The notes: generated by a model from the sequence alone, not told the origin. 64,000 bases of DNA from an uncultured Opitutia bacterium (GCA_903827245.1 CAIKHO010000021.1:1-64000), one strand, 5' to 3'. Positions 35,369 through 44,622 are shown, counted from the stretch's first letter. Made by a program: numbers and translations.

Positions 35369-36232
35369 TCAGCCCTTCAACGCTCCGGCGGCGACGCCCT
35401 TCACAATCTGGCGCTGCAGCAGAAGATAGACGACCAGGATCGGCAGCGTCACCAGCACGAGTCCGGCAAACAGCATGCCGTAGTCGGTGTGGTATTGCGC
35501 GTTGATCGAGAGGTTCGCGAGCCCGAGGGGCAGCGTCCGGGAACTGCCATCGACGTCGCCGCCGACCAGCATGAAGGCGAAGAAGTACTCCTTCCATACC
35601 CCGATGAACTGGAAGATCGCCACGGTCACCAGCCCGGGCCGGGCCAGCGGCAGCAGCACGCGCCAGAACGCCGAGAACTCGCTGCAGCCATCGATCACCG
35701 CGGCCTCGTAGAGCGAGCGCGGCAGCGACCGGAAAAATCCCGCGAGGATGAAGATCGCGAAGGGCAGGCCGTTGGCGGTGTAGACGAGGATGAGGCCCAG
35801 CCGCGAATTGAGCAGGTTCAGCGCCCGCAACTCGAAAAAGAGCGGCACCATCGCCAGCTGCGCCGGGATCATCAGGCCCGCCAGGAACAGCCAGAAGGTC
35901 GCGCGCGCCAGCGGATGATAAAATCGCGTGAGGGCATAGGCCGCCATCGCCCCGAGCGCGACGATCAGGGTCACGGACACGCCCGTGACCAGCACGGAGT
36001 TGAAAAAATAGTCTCCGAACCGGGCCTCGCGCCAGGCCCGCGCATAGTTGTCGAGGCGCAGGTCATCGGCCGCCGGCAGCGTAAACGTATCGCGGAAAAT
36101 GGCGGCGTCGGGTTTCAGCGAGGAATACGCCACCCAGAACATGGGAAAGATCACCCAGGCCGCGTAGCCGAGCAGCACGGTGAAAATGAGCGGCCGGCCC
36201 AGGGAAAAATTCCGCGCCCGCCCGGCCTTCAT
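35369..36232 (-). CDS. Sugar ABC transporter permease (MalG type)
   Basis: 287 residues. Six transmembrane helices with a large periplasmic loop. The EAA motif of the cytoplasmic loop is YEAAVIDGCSEFSAFWRVLLPLARPGL (about residues 185-211). The N-terminal part FPMFWVAYSSLKPDAAIF is typical of carbohydrate-uptake type 1 permeases. Its ATG overlaps the stop of the binding-protein/permease fusion (4 bases). No ATPase is encoded here, so a shared MsmX/UgpC-type ATPase elsewhere is presumed. Confidence 0.9.
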   Translation of the reverse strand: MKAGRARNFSLGRPLIFTVLLGYAAWVIFPMFWVAYSSLKPDAAIFRDTFTLPAADDLRLDNYARAWREARFGDYFFNSVLVTGVSVTLIVALGAMAAYALTRFYHPLARATFWLFLAGLMIPAQLAMVPLFFELRALNLLNSRLGLILVYTANGLPFAIFILAGFFRSLPRSLYEAAVIDGCSEFSAFWRVLLPLARPGLVTVAIFQFIGVWKEYFFAFMLVGGDVDGSSRTLPLGLANLSINAQYHTDYGMLFAGLVLVTLPILVVYLLLQRQIVKGVAAGALKG

Positions 36233-38628
36233 TCCACGGCCTCCCGTTTGAGCCCGCGCAGCACGACGGCGCTGGCGGCCAGCACCAGGACGAAAAGGAC
36301 GACGGCGAGCGCCGTGGCCCGGCCGATGTCGAAATCCTTGAACATGGCCGTGACCATCAGGGTTCCCAGCGTGTGGGTGGTCGTATCGGGATCCTGCGAC
36401 GTGAGCAGCCAGATCATCTCGAAGGCGTTGAGGCCGCTGATGACGAGGAAGACGGCCGAGATGACGATCGCCTCCCAGATCAGCGGCAGGGTGATGGTGA
36501 AAAACTGCCGCCATGGCGGGGCGCCGTCGATTTCCGCCGCCTCGTAAAGCTGCGGGTCGATGCCCTCCATCGCCGCCAGGTAGAGGATCAGGTTGAAGCC
36601 GCACGCCATCCAGAGATAGATCGGGACCAGCGCGACGTAGAGGTGGGCCGGCGCGAGCCAGGGATAGTTGTCGAACGAGCGCAGCCAGTCCGAGTCGACC
36701 ATCCCGCCCAGTGCGACCAAGCCCGCGTTCACGAGCCCGCCGTGCGGTTCGTACGCATTGAGCCAGAGCAGCGTGGCCGCGATGCCCCCGAGCATGTTCG
36801 GGAAAAGAAACAGGACCCGGAACACCGCCCCGCCCCACACGCCGCGGTGGATGAGCGTCGCAAAGAACAGCGCCAGCGGCACAACGACGAGCGCGGGCAC
36901 CAGCATGAGAAAAAGATTGTTGCGCAGCGCGACCCAGAACGCGTCGCTCTCGAAGAGGAGCCACTTGAAATTCAGGAGGCCGACCCACGTGCGCGCCCCG
37001 ATGCCATCCCAATGCGTGAAGGCCCAGCCCAGCGCCGTCAGTCCCGGGAGCAGCACAAGCCCGGCATAGAACAAAAGCGCCGGCCCGACAAAACCCAGGG
37101 CGACCGGCGCCCGCAGCCGCGCAAAGGAGGATGCAACACCCTCGCCGGCCGTCTGGCCGGTCGACCTCCCGCGGGCCCGTTCGCGCAGTTTTTGGCCACC
37201 CAGCCAGAGGGCCACGCCCCCGACTGCGGCCAGCAGGAGGGTACCCGCGACGGGATGGCGGATTTCCACGCGGCCGGGTTCCGCCAGATCCGCGCGGTCG
37301 CGCGCGGCGGCGGCCTCGACCCGCTCCGCGAATTGCTGCGGTGTGATTTGTCCCGTCGTGAGGCGCTGACTCTCGTCGACGAGCGCCTGCCGGACAGCCG
37401 GTGGCTGCAGCATGGTCTGCGGCATGTTGAAGGCCTCGCGCGCCCGCGAAATCATCGCCGCGGTTTCCTGCATGCGCGGGGAGAAGGCCGCCACGGGTAC
37501 GCCGCGCACCGCGACGGGCGCGTCCTGCTGCCGCACAAAAGCCTCGGCCCGGGCCCGGGAGGTCAGGAAACGCAGAAAGTCGACGGTCTGCCTTTCTCGC
37601 TCCGCATCCCCCGTCGCAAACACAAAAAAGCAATCCGCCCCGGTCTGGATGGTCGTCGGATCCGCCACGCCATCCGGAAAAACCGGGAAGTTCATCACCC
37701 CGAGCTCGAAGCCGTCGGGAATTTTCCCCTGCATTTCACTGACAAGCCACGAGCCGGACACGGTCATGGCGGCCCGGCCGTCCAGCAGGGCCAGCTCCGC
37801 GCCGGTGTGCGTCGCGCCCTCCCAGCCGGGCTGGGCGTAGTCCCGCGTGATGCGCTGCAGCAGCTCGGCGCTCCGGACGTAACGCGGGTCGAGCCTGGCG
37901 CCGGGCTTCAGGTCGTTGACCGCCTGCCAGCCGGCGAGCCCGGCCAGGTTGTAGTAGGCCGCACGCAGAAAGGCGTCGGGATAAAGCCACCGCGAACCCG
38001 GCAGGCTGATCGGAGCAATGCCGGTGGCACGGATTTTTTCACAGAGCGCGAAGAACTCGTCCCACGTGCGCGGTTCCTTCCAGCCATGGGCGCGGAACAG
38101 CGCCTGGTTGTAGAAGATGGACCAGCAGGCATAGGTGAACGGCAGTCCGTAGACCCGGCCGGCGATGCGCCATGAATCGAGCGCACCGGGCATGAATGTA
38201 TCGCCCCACCGCGTGTCGCCCTCCCAGTTGCGGGCGTCGAGAAACGGCGTGAGGTCGAGCATCCGGCCCGCCCGGATCAGCGCGGGCCAGAGGACATAGG
38301 GGGCGGACGCGGCATCGGGATAGTGCCCATCGATGATGCGCACCCGGAGTTTGTCCTGAATGCGCGGATCGCCATAGATGTTCACCTTCACCCCGGGCCG
38401 CTGCGACTCGAATAGCCGCGCTGTCTGTTCGTAGAAAGTGACGCCGTAGCCGCCGCTGAAAACAGGGATGTCGAGCTCCGTGGCGGCGGCGCGCGGGCCG
38501 ATGACCTGAAATACAAACCCAACGAACAGGCCGAGGCCGAGCCTCGTCATCCCGGTCAGGCCGGAGCGCAGGCTGCCTGAAAATCCGGCCGGTGTCTCCC
38601 GCGTCGCGTTTTTCGGCCCCAGGTTCAT
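36229..38628 (-). CDS. Sugar-binding protein fused to MalF-type permease
   Basis: 799 residues from the ATG at 38628. An ATG at 38550 gives a better signal peptide (LGLGLFVGFVFQVIGPRAAA). Residues about 50-430 are a family 1 solute-binding protein (PVFSGGYGVTFYEQTARLFESQ, ALDSWRIAGRVYGLPFTYACW, TMTVSGSWLVSEMQG-like AAMTVSGSWL, TGADCFFVF). A linker helix (LLLAAVGGVALWLGG) joins it to a MalF-type permease with six further helices and the EAA motif LYEAAEIDGAPPWRQFFTITLPL. The binding domain would be tethered at the periplasmic face. It is coupled to the second permease by an ATGA overlap. Confidence 0.88.
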   Translation of the reverse strand: MNLGPKNATRETPAGFSGSLRSGLTGMTRLGLGLFVGFVFQVIGPRAAATELDIPVFSGGYGVTFYEQTARLFESQRPGVKVNIYGDPRIQDKLRVRIIDGHYPDAASAPYVLWPALIRAGRMLDLTPFLDARNWEGDTRWGDTFMPGALDSWRIAGRVYGLPFTYACWSIFYNQALFRAHGWKEPRTWDEFFALCEKIRATGIAPISLPGSRWLYPDAFLRAAYYNLAGLAGWQAVNDLKPGARLDPRYVRSAELLQRITRDYAQPGWEGATHTGAELALLDGRAAMTVSGSWLVSEMQGKIPDGFELGVMNFPVFPDGVADPTTIQTGADCFFVFATGDAERERQTVDFLRFLTSRARAEAFVRQQDAPVAVRGVPVAAFSPRMQETAAMISRAREAFNMPQTMLQPPAVRQALVDESQRLTTGQITPQQFAERVEAAAARDRADLAEPGRVEIRHPVAGTLLLAAVGGVALWLGGQKLRERARGRSTGQTAGEGVASSFARLRAPVALGFVGPALLFYAGLVLLPGLTALGWAFTHWDGIGARTWVGLLNFKWLLFESDAFWVALRNNLFLMLVPALVVVPLALFFATLIHRGVWGGAVFRVLFLFPNMLGGIAATLLWLNAYEPHGGLVNAGLVALGGMVDSDWLRSFDNYPWLAPAHLYVALVPIYLWMACGFNLILYLAAMEGIDPQLYEAAEIDGAPPWRQFFTITLPLIWEAIVISAVFLVISGLNAFEMIWLLTSQDPDTTTHTLGTLMVTAMFKDFDIGRATALAVVLFVLVLAASAVVLRGLKREAVE

Positions 38629-38864
38629 GCGGGAAGAAAGCATGGCCAATGGCGGGCTGGTGCAACCAAACCTTTGGGCCGCCGGAGGAGTTGCCGACGA
38701 CGGTTTTCCTCCGTTTTCCGGACACTCCCGCGCTGGGTCATGGAATAGCGTTGCTGCGGCCGGTCCTGAGCCTACAACAGCGGCTTTCATGGTCGTAAAA
38801 AACACCGGTAACGAGAGCTGTCCGCCGCATCACCGCGGGCGCGGGAACTGAGCGTCCGTCCGCC

Positions 38865-39215
38865 ATGTACCAGGTCAATTTTTCCGAGCAGGCCATGCGG
38901 GAGCTGAACCGCCTCGACAAGCTGGCGCAGATGGAGGTCATCGAGCAGATCAGCCTGCTGAAGCCTGCAGACCTGGCGGCCCCGCGCGAACCGCTCGGGC
39001 ATTTCCACCGCGCCGGCCGTGAATTCTACCGGCTGCGGGCCGGCGAATTCCGGTTTTATTTCGCGGTGCACGGCGAGACGCTCCACGTCGACTACATCCT
39101 GCACAAAAATACGCTCGAGGACTTCCTCCTGCGCAACAAGTTCCCGGTCTCCGAGCAGCAGCTGGTGGAGCAACACTCGAAATTCTGGAAATATCTCGAG
39201 AGCCTGACCAAATGA
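38865..39215 (+). CDS. RelE/ParE-like small protein
   Basis: 116 residues. The pattern resembles the RelE/ParE toxin fold: YQVNFSEQAMRELNRLDK (first strand and helices), HFHRAGREFYRLRAGEFRFYFAV (paired strands with basic residues), LHVDYILHKNTLEDFLL. The C-terminal helical extension is longer than in typical toxins. No antitoxin gene precedes it. Its stop overlaps the pssA start (ATGA at 39212-39215), so the two are translationally coupled. It may be a domesticated RNA-binding relative rather than a toxin (inference). Confidence 0.6.
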   Translation: MYQVNFSEQAMRELNRLDKLAQMEVIEQISLLKPADLAAPREPLGHFHRAGREFYRLRAGEFRFYFAVHGETLHVDYILHKNTLEDFLLRNKFPVSEQQLVEQHSKFWKYLESLTK

Positions 39216-40126
39216 TCTTCCGCCGACCCACCGACGCCGAACGCGCCGCCGCCGAGGCGGATCTCGCCGATCGCGAGGATCCCTACCATGTGACGCAGGC
39301 CAGCCGGATCTATTTCCTGCCGAACCTGATGACGGCGGGCAACCTGTGCTGCGGGTTTGTCGCGATCATCTTCTGCATCAAGGCCAGCTACGAAATGCGC
39401 CTGGCCGGGGTAAAGGTGACATCCGACCTCACACCCGAAGCCATCAACTACTTCAAGTGGGCGGTCTGGCTGATCTTTGGTGCGGCCGGATTCGACACGC
39501 TGGACGGCCGGCTCGCGCGCCTCGGCGGCCGCGAATCGCTCTTCGGCGCGGAATTCGACTCGCTGGCCGACGTGGTGTCGTTCGGCATCGCCCCGGCCCT
39601 GATGGTTTTCTTCCTGATTCTTTCGCCGACGCAGGGATATCCCAACTTCCAGCAACTCGGCGGCTTCCTGAGTTTCATCTATCTCCTTTGCGCGGCCATC
39701 CGGCTGGCCCGTTTCAACGTCATCACCAACCCCCTGCTCCATCGCGACGCGAAGGACTCGAACAAGGACTTCGTCGGCCTGCCGGTGCCTGCCGCCGCCG
39801 GCACGGTCGCCTCGCTGGTTCTCACCCTCCTCCATCTGGCCGAGAACAGCCGCGATCTTCAGCGCTGGGCGTTGGGGCTGCCCCCGTTGCTGGCCTTGAT
39901 CGCCATCCTCATGGTCAGCTCCGTGCGTTATCCCAGCGGCAAGAAGGTCGACATGCAGACGCGGACCAAGCTGTCCACGTTTGTCCTGCTCATCTGCATC
40001 GGCGGGATCATTTTGAATTTCAAGGAGGTCGGCCTGCTGGTCTGCACCCTCAGCTACATCTTCTTCGGCCTGCTGCGGCACTGGCGCCGCAGCCGCGTCC
40101 CGCGTCGGCCGACTGCTTCCTTGTGA
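39212..40126 (+). CDS. pssA: CDP-diacylglycerol-serine O-phosphatidyltransferase
   Basis: 304 residues with eight or so transmembrane helices. The CDP-alcohol phosphotransferase signature is present at about residues 97-123: DGRLARLGGRESLFGAEFDS, i.e. D-G-x2-A-R-x8-G-x3-D-x3-D. N-terminal YFLPNLMTAGNLCCGFVAI is typical of PssA. It makes phosphatidylserine from CDP-diacylglycerol and serine in the inner membrane. It is coupled to the RelE-like gene. Confidence 0.93.
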   Translation: MIFRRPTDAERAAAEADLADREDPYHVTQASRIYFLPNLMTAGNLCCGFVAIIFCIKASYEMRLAGVKVTSDLTPEAINYFKWAVWLIFGAAGFDTLDGRLARLGGRESLFGAEFDSLADVVSFGIAPALMVFFLILSPTQGYPNFQQLGGFLSFIYLLCAAIRLARFNVITNPLLHRDAKDSNKDFVGLPVPAAAGTVASLVLTLLHLAENSRDLQRWALGLPPLLALIAILMVSSVRYPSGKKVDMQTRTKLSTFVLLICIGGIILNFKEVGLLVCTLSYIFFGLLRHWRRSRVPRRPTASL

Positions 40127-40165
40127 GGAAATTGCGCGCTCCTTGCGTACAACCGTGTACCTGCG

Positions 40166-40183
40166 AATAACCGCCGGGTTATT
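40166..40183 (+). repeat. Perfect palindrome AATAACC-GCCG-GGTTATT
   Basis: 7-bp arms with a 4-base loop, 39 bases after pssA. No T-run follows; it may be a weak terminator or mRNA 3' stabiliser of pssA. Confidence 0.4.
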
Positions 40184-40281
40184 GGCCGAAGACCGAAAGT
40201 TCCTCACAGGTCCCGACGATGTGTTTTCCAGAGGTAAAACGCACAGTTGCTATGGATTCGAGCTGCCCATAATAATACTGA

Positions 40282-40310
40282 TATAGTTCCTTATTGAACT
40301 GGTTTATAAT
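40282..40310 (+). promoter_or_regulatory. Probable dnaN promoter
   Basis: A perfect -10 TATAAT (40305-40310) lies 41 bases before the dnaN ATG in an unusually AT-rich 120-base stretch. The -35 is weak (TATAGT-like at 40282-40287, 17-base spacer). No DnaA box (TTATNCACA) was seen. Confidence 0.45.
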
Positions 40311-40351
40311 CAGACTTTGTTAGTTTCTCACCGAACGCCCTTAGCTTCCTC

Positions 40352-41476
40352 ATGAAATTCAAAATCAATCGCGACCATTTCGCCAACGGCCTGGCCCAAG
40401 TGCTGAACGTTGTCGGTTCCAAGGCCACGATGCCGATTCTGAGCAATGTGCTCATCGAAGCGGAGAAGGACCAGATTTCCCTGACCACCACGAACTTGGA
40501 CCTCGGGATCCGCTGCAAGATCAAGGCGGAGGTGAAGGAAACCGGCTCGGTCACGCTACCAGTCAAGCGCCTGGCGACCATTGTGAGGGAATTGCCCAAC
40601 ATCGACGTGACCTTGGATGCCTCGCCCAACCACCAGGTGAAGCTGAGCTCCGGCGGTTCAAACTTCCGCATCATGGGCATTGGCCGGGAGGAATTTCCCC
40701 CGTTGCCGGAGTTTGGCGACGAGAAGGCCTACAGCCTCGAGCAGGCCGAGCTGGCCACGATGCTCAAGAATGTCTCCTACGCGCAGTCGACCGACGAGAC
40801 CCGTTACATCCTCAACGGCGTCTATTTCAACTTCAAGGACGGCAAACTCTCGCTTGTGGCGACCGACGGCCGCCGTCTGGCCCTCACGGCCAAGGAAATG
40901 ACCGTCCCAGCGGCCAGCGCCGGCGCCATCATCCTGCCGGCCAAGACCGTAGGCGAACTGCTGCGCCTGCTCGACAAGGGCGAAAAGGTGAAGATCAACT
41001 TTAACGACCGCCGGGCGTCATTCCAGATCGCGACGGACAAGGACAACAGCGGGCTGATCGACAGCGTTTACCTTTATTCCAAGGTCGTGGAGGGAAATTA
41101 CCCCAATTACCAGCAGGTGATCCCGAAGGAAACCCACCAGCGGATCAAGCTGGAGCGCGAACTCTTCCTCCAGTGCATCCACCGCGCGGCGCTGGTCTGC
41201 TCGGAAAAGGCGAACTCCGTGAAGATCAAGCTCACGAGCAACCTGCTCGAAATCACCGCGCAGAGCCCGGACTTCGGCGAAGCGCACGAGTCGATGGCAA
41301 TCGGTTACAGCGGCCCCGACCTGCAGGTCGCGTTCAATCCGGCTTTTGTGATGGATCCGCTGCGCGCACTGACCAAGGACGAGGTGTTTTTCGAGCTCAA
41401 GGACGAGGTGAGCCCCGGTGTGTTCAAGACGCTGGACAGCTTCATCTGCGTCATCATGCCCGTGCGGCTGAGCTGA
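40352..41476 (+). CDS. dnaN: DNA polymerase III sliding clamp (beta subunit)
   Basis: 374 residues, standard for DnaN. Three clamp domains: [32 protein letters not shown], the middle domain with [30 protein letters not shown], and the C-terminal end [17 protein letters not shown]. It encircles DNA and tethers polymerase. dnaA is not adjacent: pssA lies upstream and a membrane protein downstream. Confidence 0.97.
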   Translation: MKFKINRDHFANGLAQVLNVVGSKATMPILSNVLIEAEKDQISLTTTNLDLGIRCKIKAEVKETGSVTLPVKRLATIVRELPNIDVTLDASPNHQVKLSSGGSNFRIMGIGREEFPPLPEFGDEKAYSLEQAELATMLKNVSYAQSTDETRYILNGVYFNFKDGKLSLVATDGRRLALTAKEMTVPAASAGAIILPAKTVGELLRLLDKGEKVKINFNDRRASFQIATDKDNSGLIDSVYLYSKVVEGNYPNYQQVIPKETHQRIKLERELFLQCIHRAALVCSEKANSVKIKLTSNLLEITAQSPDFGEAHESMAIGYSGPDLQVAFNPAFVMDPLRALTKDEVFFELKDEVSPGVFKTLDSFICVIMPVRLS

Positions 41477-41560
41477 CACCTTGCCGATCCTGGTGACGGA
41501 GCAGCCCCGCCCGGCCCGCCGGCGATCATGGTGGCCGCGGACTGCCCCCCATCACACCCG

Positions 41561-42442
41561 ATGACCGACCCCACTTATCCGCTGCTGGCCGCGATGACCG
41601 TTTCGATGGTTCTGTTCCAGCTGAACCACCGCTACGCCTCGCCCGTGCTGGCCATCTTCAACCGGTGGCTGCGGTGGTTCATCTTTGCCTTTGGCGCGGC
41701 CTTTGTCTGCCGCGACTTCGAGTTTATCGAGCGGCCGTACCCCGTGCTGGTCATGGTCTTTTTCCTCGTGTGGTTTCTGGTCGAGACGCTTTACAACTGG
41801 CTGGCCATTCATGCCCTCAGCGTGAGCCCGCTGCCCCTTTTTCCCCGCTACACCCCGAATCAAAGCGGCGAGGAATGGCCCACCCAGCCGCGCCTGCTCA
41901 AGGTCCGCGAATGGCTCCGCTCCCAAGGTTTCAAGCAGGTGCAGGCGCTGCGGGCCGAGGTCGGCGGCGGCAGTTACCTGCGCGTGTCGATTTACCAGGA
42001 CGAAGCGGCGGCGCTTCGTGTGCAGATCATGTTCCTACCCCAGGCCAATGGCAGCATCACCGCCTGCTATGTGCTCTCCTCGCAGCTGGCGGATGGGCGC
42101 CGGGTCGTGACGGACAACCTTTACGTCCCCTTTGGCGGCTTTTACCCGGAAAACTGGCTGGTGGAGCGCGCGCCCTGGCGCCGGGCGCTACCGCGCATGG
42201 TAGCACGCCACCGCGTCCGCCTCGGGCGGGCCGGGGCACCCGTCGAGCCGTGGGCAAACGACCCGATGGCCGACCTCAATTCCGAGCAGCACGAGCTCGA
42301 CCGCCTGAACACTGAGCTCGGCTTCCTGCACCCGCACCACGACCGCGACGACCTCGGCAAGATCACCCACGAGGGGCGCTATCGCGTCTGGAAGGAAATC
42401 TGGATGCTCGACTACCTCGGCCGGCCCACGCGGTACGAGTGA
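41561..42442 (+). CDS. Uncharacterised membrane protein
   Basis: 293 residues from the ATG at 41561. Three hydrophobic segments in the first 85 residues (LLAAMTVSMVLFQL, WLRWFIFAFGAAFV, VLVMVFFLVWFLVETLYNW) precede a soluble C-terminal domain with FKQVQALRAEVGGGSYLRVSIY and LYVPFGGFYPENWLVERAPW, ending EGRYRVWKEIWMLDYLGRP. I do not recognise the family; it is probably lineage-specific. It follows dnaN by 84 bases and may be co-transcribed. Confidence 0.7.
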   Translation: MTDPTYPLLAAMTVSMVLFQLNHRYASPVLAIFNRWLRWFIFAFGAAFVCRDFEFIERPYPVLVMVFFLVWFLVETLYNWLAIHALSVSPLPLFPRYTPNQSGEEWPTQPRLLKVREWLRSQGFKQVQALRAEVGGGSYLRVSIYQDEAAALRVQIMFLPQANGSITACYVLSSQLADGRRVVTDNLYVPFGGFYPENWLVERAPWRRALPRMVARHRVRLGRAGAPVEPWANDPMADLNSEQHELDRLNTELGFLHPHHDRDDLGKITHEGRYRVWKEIWMLDYLGRPTRYE

Positions 42443-42463
42443 GTGAGAGTGGCCGGCTGGGCC

Positions 42464-42538
42464 GGTGGACCGCGACCTCCGTGGCGCGGTGAGGCCTGCG
42501 ATCGATTCAATCCGCCGCCCGGAGGTCGGCGGCCACCT
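42464..42538. repeat. Palindromic repeat, family 3 (short copy)
   Basis: GGTGGACCGCGACCTCCG at the left and CCGGAGGTCGGCGGCCACCT at the right, with GCCTGCGATCGATTCAATCC between. Same ends as 6711-6838, but only 75 bp. Confidence 0.75.
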
Positions 42539-42556
42539 TTCGATAGATGAAACCGG

Positions 42557-43222
42557 CTAGGGTCGTTTCTTCCGCTCCGACTCGATCTCGTCCCACAGCG
42601 CCCGGGACTGTTCCTCGGCCAGCTTCAGCTCCAGTTGCTTGAGCTGCTCCCTGAGATCGTGTCCCCGCCGGGCTTGTTCGCCAAAGAGCGTCGAGCCCGC
42701 GGTCATCGCCGGATTCATCCGGTAATGCTCCGTCATCCGGGGGAACGCACGCAGGTCGGTCTGGTCGCCGGCGCCGACGTCGAAACCCGACCGCTTGAGC
42801 AGCCGGCCCAGCGGGTAAAAGGCCTTGTGCAAGGTCTCGGCGAAGTGCGCGGGAAAGGGCGACTCCGGCCGGCCGCGCCCGCGGAGATAATCGAAGATCC
42901 GGTAGGCCGTCGTGTCCGGATAGGTGTCATTCACGGTGAAGCACTGCTGCATCCAGGCCTCGGTGAAAAGGTCCTCGAGCAGGTTCGGCACATCCCAGGC
43001 CAGCAGCTCGGCCTCATCGAGCAGCTCCTTCAGGCCGGCCTTGGTCCGGTTTCGAGAGATGAGGAAATCCTGCCGACCGATAATCGCTGTGATCCGGGGA
43101 TAACCGGCCATCACCTCTGGAGCCGCCATCCGGCGGAAGGCCGACATCTGGGTGCGCATCAGCCCGAGCGCTTGCTCCATGTCGGTTTTTACCCGGGCGA
43201 CCGCATCGGCTGTGGTGCTCAT
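42557..43222 (-). CDS. Uncharacterised soluble protein
   Basis: 221 residues from the ATG at 43222. Predicted mostly helical. Features include FRRMAAPEVMAGYPRITAIIGRQDFLISRNRTKAGLKELLDEA and a C-terminal coiled-coil-like stretch (HDLREQLKQLELKLAEEQSRALWDEIESE). No family recognised. It lies convergent with the membrane protein gene and shares the strand of moaA. Confidence 0.6.
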   Translation of the reverse strand: MSTTADAVARVKTDMEQALGLMRTQMSAFRRMAAPEVMAGYPRITAIIGRQDFLISRNRTKAGLKELLDEAELLAWDVPNLLEDLFTEAWMQQCFTVNDTYPDTTAYRIFDYLRGRGRPESPFPAHFAETLHKAFYPLGRLLKRSGFDVGAGDQTDLRAFPRMTEHYRMNPAMTAGSTLFGEQARRGHDLREQLKQLELKLAEEQSRALWDEIESERKKRP

Positions 43223-43309
43223 GAGAGGCTGGTTGATGACTGGGGGCGCAGATTGGTGGAAACTTGCCGGGCGCGGCAATGCGGAACCAATGCCGTGGTC
43301 CCCCGGGGT

Positions 43310-44338
43310 TCAGCCGCCGATGTAGCTCATCTCCACCTTGGCGCGGCCCTCCCCGGTGGCGAGCAACTCGGCGCGCTCGTCGCTGTAGCGGTCGAGGCGG
43401 CCCGACCAGATCCGTGCGAGGTATTGCGCCAGCTCCGCGTCGCCGGCCCCGGCCCGCAGGCAGCCCAGCACGTCCCAGCCGAGCGAGGCAAACAGGCAGG
43501 TGTAGAGCCGGCCATCCGCCGAAAGACGCGCCCGATGGCAGTCGCGGCAGAACGGCTCTGTCACCGAGCTGATGAGCCCGATCTCTCCGCGGCCGTCGCG
43601 GTAGCGGTAGCGTGCCGCCACCTCGCCGCGGTAGGCGGGCCCGGCCGGCTCAAGGGGCCAGACTGCGCCGATGCGCGCCACGATTTCCTGCGCGGGCACC
43701 ACCTGGTCCGGCGACCAATGGTTCGTGTTGCCCACATCCATGAACTCGATGAAACGCAGCGGATGGCCTCGCTGGCGGAAGTATTCGCACAGCGCGATGA
43801 GCTCGTGGTCGTTGATGCCGCGCTGGACCACGCAGTTGATCTTGACCGGCAGGCCGAGGGCCGCCGCGGCGTCGATGCCGCGCAGCACGCGCGCCACGCT
43901 GAAGCCCAGTCCGTTCAGGCGGCCCGCCGTGGTGTCGTCGAGGGAATCCACCGAGACATTGACACGGTCGAGCCCCGCGGCGCGCAGGGCGGGCGCGAGT
44001 TTTTCCAGCAGCCAGCCATTGGTGGTGAGGGCGACATCCGGGACGCCGAGCTCCTGCTTCAGCGCCCGCACCAAGTCGGGCGCGTCGGCGCGCAACAGGG
44101 GCTCGCCGCCGGTGAGGCGGACTTTTTCCACGCCGAGCGCCTGGAACGCGCGCACGATCCGGGTGATTTCCCCCAGTGTCATCAGCTGGGGATCGCGCAG
44201 GAAGGAATAACCCGCGCCAAAGATCTCCTTCGGCATGCAGTACGGGCACCGGAAATTGCAGCGGTCCGTCACGGAAATGCGGAGGTCGCGCAGCGGGCGG
44301 GCAAAGGGGTCGCGGACGGACAGGGACATTCTTCCCAT
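43310..44338 (-). CDS. moaA: GTP 3',8-cyclase MoaA
   Basis: 342 residues; ATGs at 44338 and 44329 are both possible. Radical SAM cluster motif CNFRCPYC (C-x3-C-x2-C) near residue 25, GGEPLL, and the C-terminal second 4Fe-4S cluster CRDCHRARLSADGRLYTCL. The terminal Gly-Gly (YIGG) is conserved in MoaA. It converts GTP to the cyclic precursor of molybdopterin together with MoaC. It is divergent from the moeA-moaC-moaD-moaE cluster. Confidence 0.95.
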   Translation of the reverse strand: MGRMSLSVRDPFARPLRDLRISVTDRCNFRCPYCMPKEIFGAGYSFLRDPQLMTLGEITRIVRAFQALGVEKVRLTGGEPLLRADAPDLVRALKQELGVPDVALTTNGWLLEKLAPALRAAGLDRVNVSVDSLDDTTAGRLNGLGFSVARVLRGIDAAAALGLPVKINCVVQRGINDHELIALCEYFRQRGHPLRFIEFMDVGNTNHWSPDQVVPAQEIVARIGAVWPLEPAGPAYRGEVAARYRYRDGRGEIGLISSVTEPFCRDCHRARLSADGRLYTCLFASLGWDVLGCLRAGAGDAELAQYLARIWSGRLDRYSDERAELLATGEGRAKVEMSYIGG

Positions 44339-44485
44339 CAAGACACACGGAAAGGAGAGAGGCAAAGCCGGATGTTCATTCGGCTGCGCGCATTTTGGGC
44401 GAAAGGACCCGGCCGCCCCAATCCCACCCGTTTCTTCCCGCGGACCCAGACTTTTTGGCACGCACTATATCACAAACGGACCCAG

Positions 44486-44514
44486 CCCAATGTCACCTAA
44501 TGGGTGACATTGGG
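44486..44514. repeat. Hairpin with CTAAT loop between moaA and moeA (copy 2)
   Basis: CCCAATGTCACC and GGTGACATTGGG form a perfect 12-bp stem; core TGTCACCTAATGGGTGACA. A matching core lies at 8839-8865. It is in the divergent moaA/moeA intergenic region, about 110 bases upstream of moeA. Confidence 0.6.
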
Positions 44515-44622
44515 TCGGGTTCATGCGGCGCGCGGGGTGATTTCCCAAGATTATAAACCGGGGTTAGGATCGTTTATTTCCTCCGTGCCCTCCGCTGGTT
44601 CGTCGTCCAGCCTCGCCGGGTC

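Noticed and set aside
40127-40351. Possible replication origin upstream of dnaN
   Set aside because: The stretch is AT-rich and next to dnaN, but I found no TTATNCACA DnaA boxes, and dnaA, gidA and parAB are not nearby.
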